Origin: Afipia clevelandensis ATCC 49720
GTDB taxonomy: Bacteria > Pseudomonadota > Alphaproteobacteria > Rhizobiales > Xanthobacteraceae
Direction: 5' to 3'
NCBI RefSeq assembly: GCF_000336555.1
Contig: NZ_KB375281.1
Coordinates: forward strand, 687,803-751,802
DNA: 64,000 nt
Under the pieces are notes generated by a model that had not been told where the DNA came from, searched no databases, and was given only the letters and a program-made list of their open reading frames with translations. Shown in pieces: positions 62,982 through 64,000 of this stretch. Both the position numbers and the translations under genes were made by a program. Within the stretch, counting starts at the first letter, position 1; each line of letters starts with the position of its first letter.

Positions 62982-64000
62982 TCAGTCGGCTTTTACGACG
63001 TCGCCGAGCTGATCCCAGCTCTTGCCGTTCCAGCGCTGCATCTGCATCTGCGTGTAGGCCTGGTTCACAGCCGCGGAGGTATTGATCTTGATGCCGGGCA
63101 GCGTGGTGGGCAACACGAAGTCCTTGAAGCTCTTGCTCTGCTTCAGGATGTTCTCGCGCGACAGGTCATTGCCGGCCTGTTTCAGAAGCTGCTCGAGGAT
63201 CATGCCCTGCTGGTATCCGTACAGGTAGTTCTGGTCAGACAGGTCCGCGCCCGGAAGATACTTCTGCGCGAAAGCAGTGAAATCCTTGACGCCCTGATCG
63301 TCCTTCCACTTCGGATCGGTGGCGTCCTTCTGAAAGCCCGCCGTCATGACGCCGGTGACCTTGTCGAGGCCGACCGGAACGAAGGTGTTTCCGATTGAAG
63401 CGGCGACGAAATTGACCAGCGTCAGCGGCTTCCAGCCCATTTCGTTCATCTTGCGCAAAGCCTGCGCTGCGAACTTCGGTGTGCCTGCGATCAGCAGCGC
63501 CTCGGGCGCGGCGGCCTTCAAGTTGACGACCTGCGAGTCGACGGTGGGATCCGCGACTTCATAGGCCAGCGCCACGACCTTGCTGGCGAACTCGTCCTTG
63601 TATATCGGCTTGAATGCATTGACGAAGTCCTTTCCGAGATCGTCGTTCTGGTAAAGGATGCCGACTTTCGCGTTCGGGAGCTGCGCCTTGAAGTACTTCG
63701 CGTAAACCTTGCCTTCGGTGTCGTAGCTCGGCAGCGATGTCGTGGTCAGCGGGTATTCCTTGGAATCTGTGAACTTGGTGGCGCCGGTGGTGATGAACGT
63801 ATCGGGCACCTTCTTGCCGGTGATGTACTTGATCGTTGCGGAGTTCGACGGTGTACCGAGCTGTCCGAACATGAAAGCAACCTCGTCGCTCTCGATCAGC
63901 TTGCGGGTATGTTCGACCGCCTTCGGCGGGCTGTAGGCGTCGTCATAGGTGATGAGATTGATCTTGCGGCCGTTGATGCCGCCGCGATCGTTGATCTGGT
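62982..64000 (-). CDS. Branched-chain amino acid type ABC transporter binding protein, partial
   Basis: The open frame runs in from the right edge without a start; at least 338 residues are visible. It begins INDRGGINGRKINLITYDDAY and SPPKAVEHTRKLIESDEVAFM, the usual first lobe of LivK-type periplasmic proteins, and contains AKVGILYQNDDLGKDF and AAAPEALLIAGTPKFA. The N-terminal signal lies outside the window. Ligand unknown; many Nitrobacteraceae members bind aromatic acids or amides. No transporter genes lie inside the window. Confidence 0.92.
   Translation of the reverse strand, partial: QINDRGGINGRKINLITYDDAYSPPKAVEHTRKLIESDEVAFMFGQLGTPSNSATIKYITGKKVPDTFITTGATKFTDSKEYPLTTTSLPSYDTEGKVYAKYFKAQLPNAKVGILYQNDDLGKDFVNAFKPIYKDEFASKVVALAYEVADPTVDSQVVNLKAAAPEALLIAGTPKFAAQALRKMNEMGWKPLTLVNFVAASIGNTFVPVGLDKVTGVMTAGFQKDATDPKWKDDQGVKDFTAFAQKYLPGADLSDQNYLYGYQQGMILEQLLKQAGNDLSRENILKQSKSFKDFVLPTTLPGIKINTSAAVNQAYTQMQMQRWNGKSWDQLGDVVKAD

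Noticed and set aside
1-64000. CRISPR arrays, tRNA or rRNA genes, insertion sequences, phage genes.
   Set aside because: No regularly spaced repeats, cloverleaf-like sequences, transposase motifs or phage structural genes were seen.

Overview
The window looks like chromosomal core genome of an alphaproteobacterium in the Nitrobacteraceae (Bradyrhizobium / Afipia / Rhodopseudomonas / Nitrobacter group). Support comes from high-GC codon use, the gene order lptG-lptD-surA-pdxA-rsmA, the purMN / CDP-alcohol transferase / hdaA / ppk-ppx neighbourhood, a type II glutamine synthetase behind a sigma-54 promoter, a malic enzyme-phosphotransacetylase fusion, and small secreted proteins typical of this family. 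The genus is an inference. I see no rRNA, tRNA, CRISPR array, insertion sequence or prophage.

Layout. 1-1.9 kb: end of a probable mltG, then yicC and gmk. 1.9-3.8 kb: an envelope protein of unknown role and a spermidine-synthase-like methyltransferase. 3.9-11.7 kb (minus): a lipopolysaccharide-transport and maturation operon, lptG-lptD-surA-like-pdxA-rsmA-alcohol dehydrogenase. The partner gene lptF is absent from its expected place, which holds only a 64-codon ORF. 12-14.9 kb: pepA, holC and a lipoprotein. 14.9-18 kb (minus): an ABC-F ATPase, a small conserved protein and two tandem secreted Gly/His-rich paralogues. 18.2-21.3 kb: ndk, a TerC-like membrane protein, an outer-membrane beta-barrel gene (minus) and a cold-shock gene. 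21.4-23.4 kb: a divergent LysR / quinone oxidoreductase pair with two palindromes between them. 23.4-30.4 kb: purine synthesis (purM-purN, minus), a phospholipid synthase gene, hdaA, and ppk-ppx behind a Pho-box-like site. 30.4-36.4 kb: a polytopic membrane protein, glutaminase, glnII, and a tandem pair of 2-oxoglutarate dioxygenase genes ending in alkB. 36.5-43.4 kb: rnd, a VOC protein, aspS and the malic enzyme fusion. 43.5-49.7 kb: DoxX, then minus-strand envelope genes (DHFR-like, polysaccharide deacetylase, peroxidase, polytopic membrane protein, L,D-transpeptidase). 49.9-54.3 kb: CreA, an SDR, a run of very small minus-strand genes including an SMR pump, and a divergent HxlR / oxidoreductase module around a perfect palindrome. 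54.5-62.9 kb: an M20 deacylase, a thioesterase, an RND permease and adaptor pair, MgtC, and small secreted proteins. 63-64 kb: a branched-chain amino acid type binding protein that runs off the right edge.

Most of the window is housekeeping. Points worth a second look are the missing lptF, three copies of an 80-base palindromic element, the two dioxygenases in tandem, the divergent regulator modules with clear operator-like palindromes, and regulatory sites upstream of ppk (Pho box) and glnII (sigma-54). I did not find a convincing novel multi-gene system.
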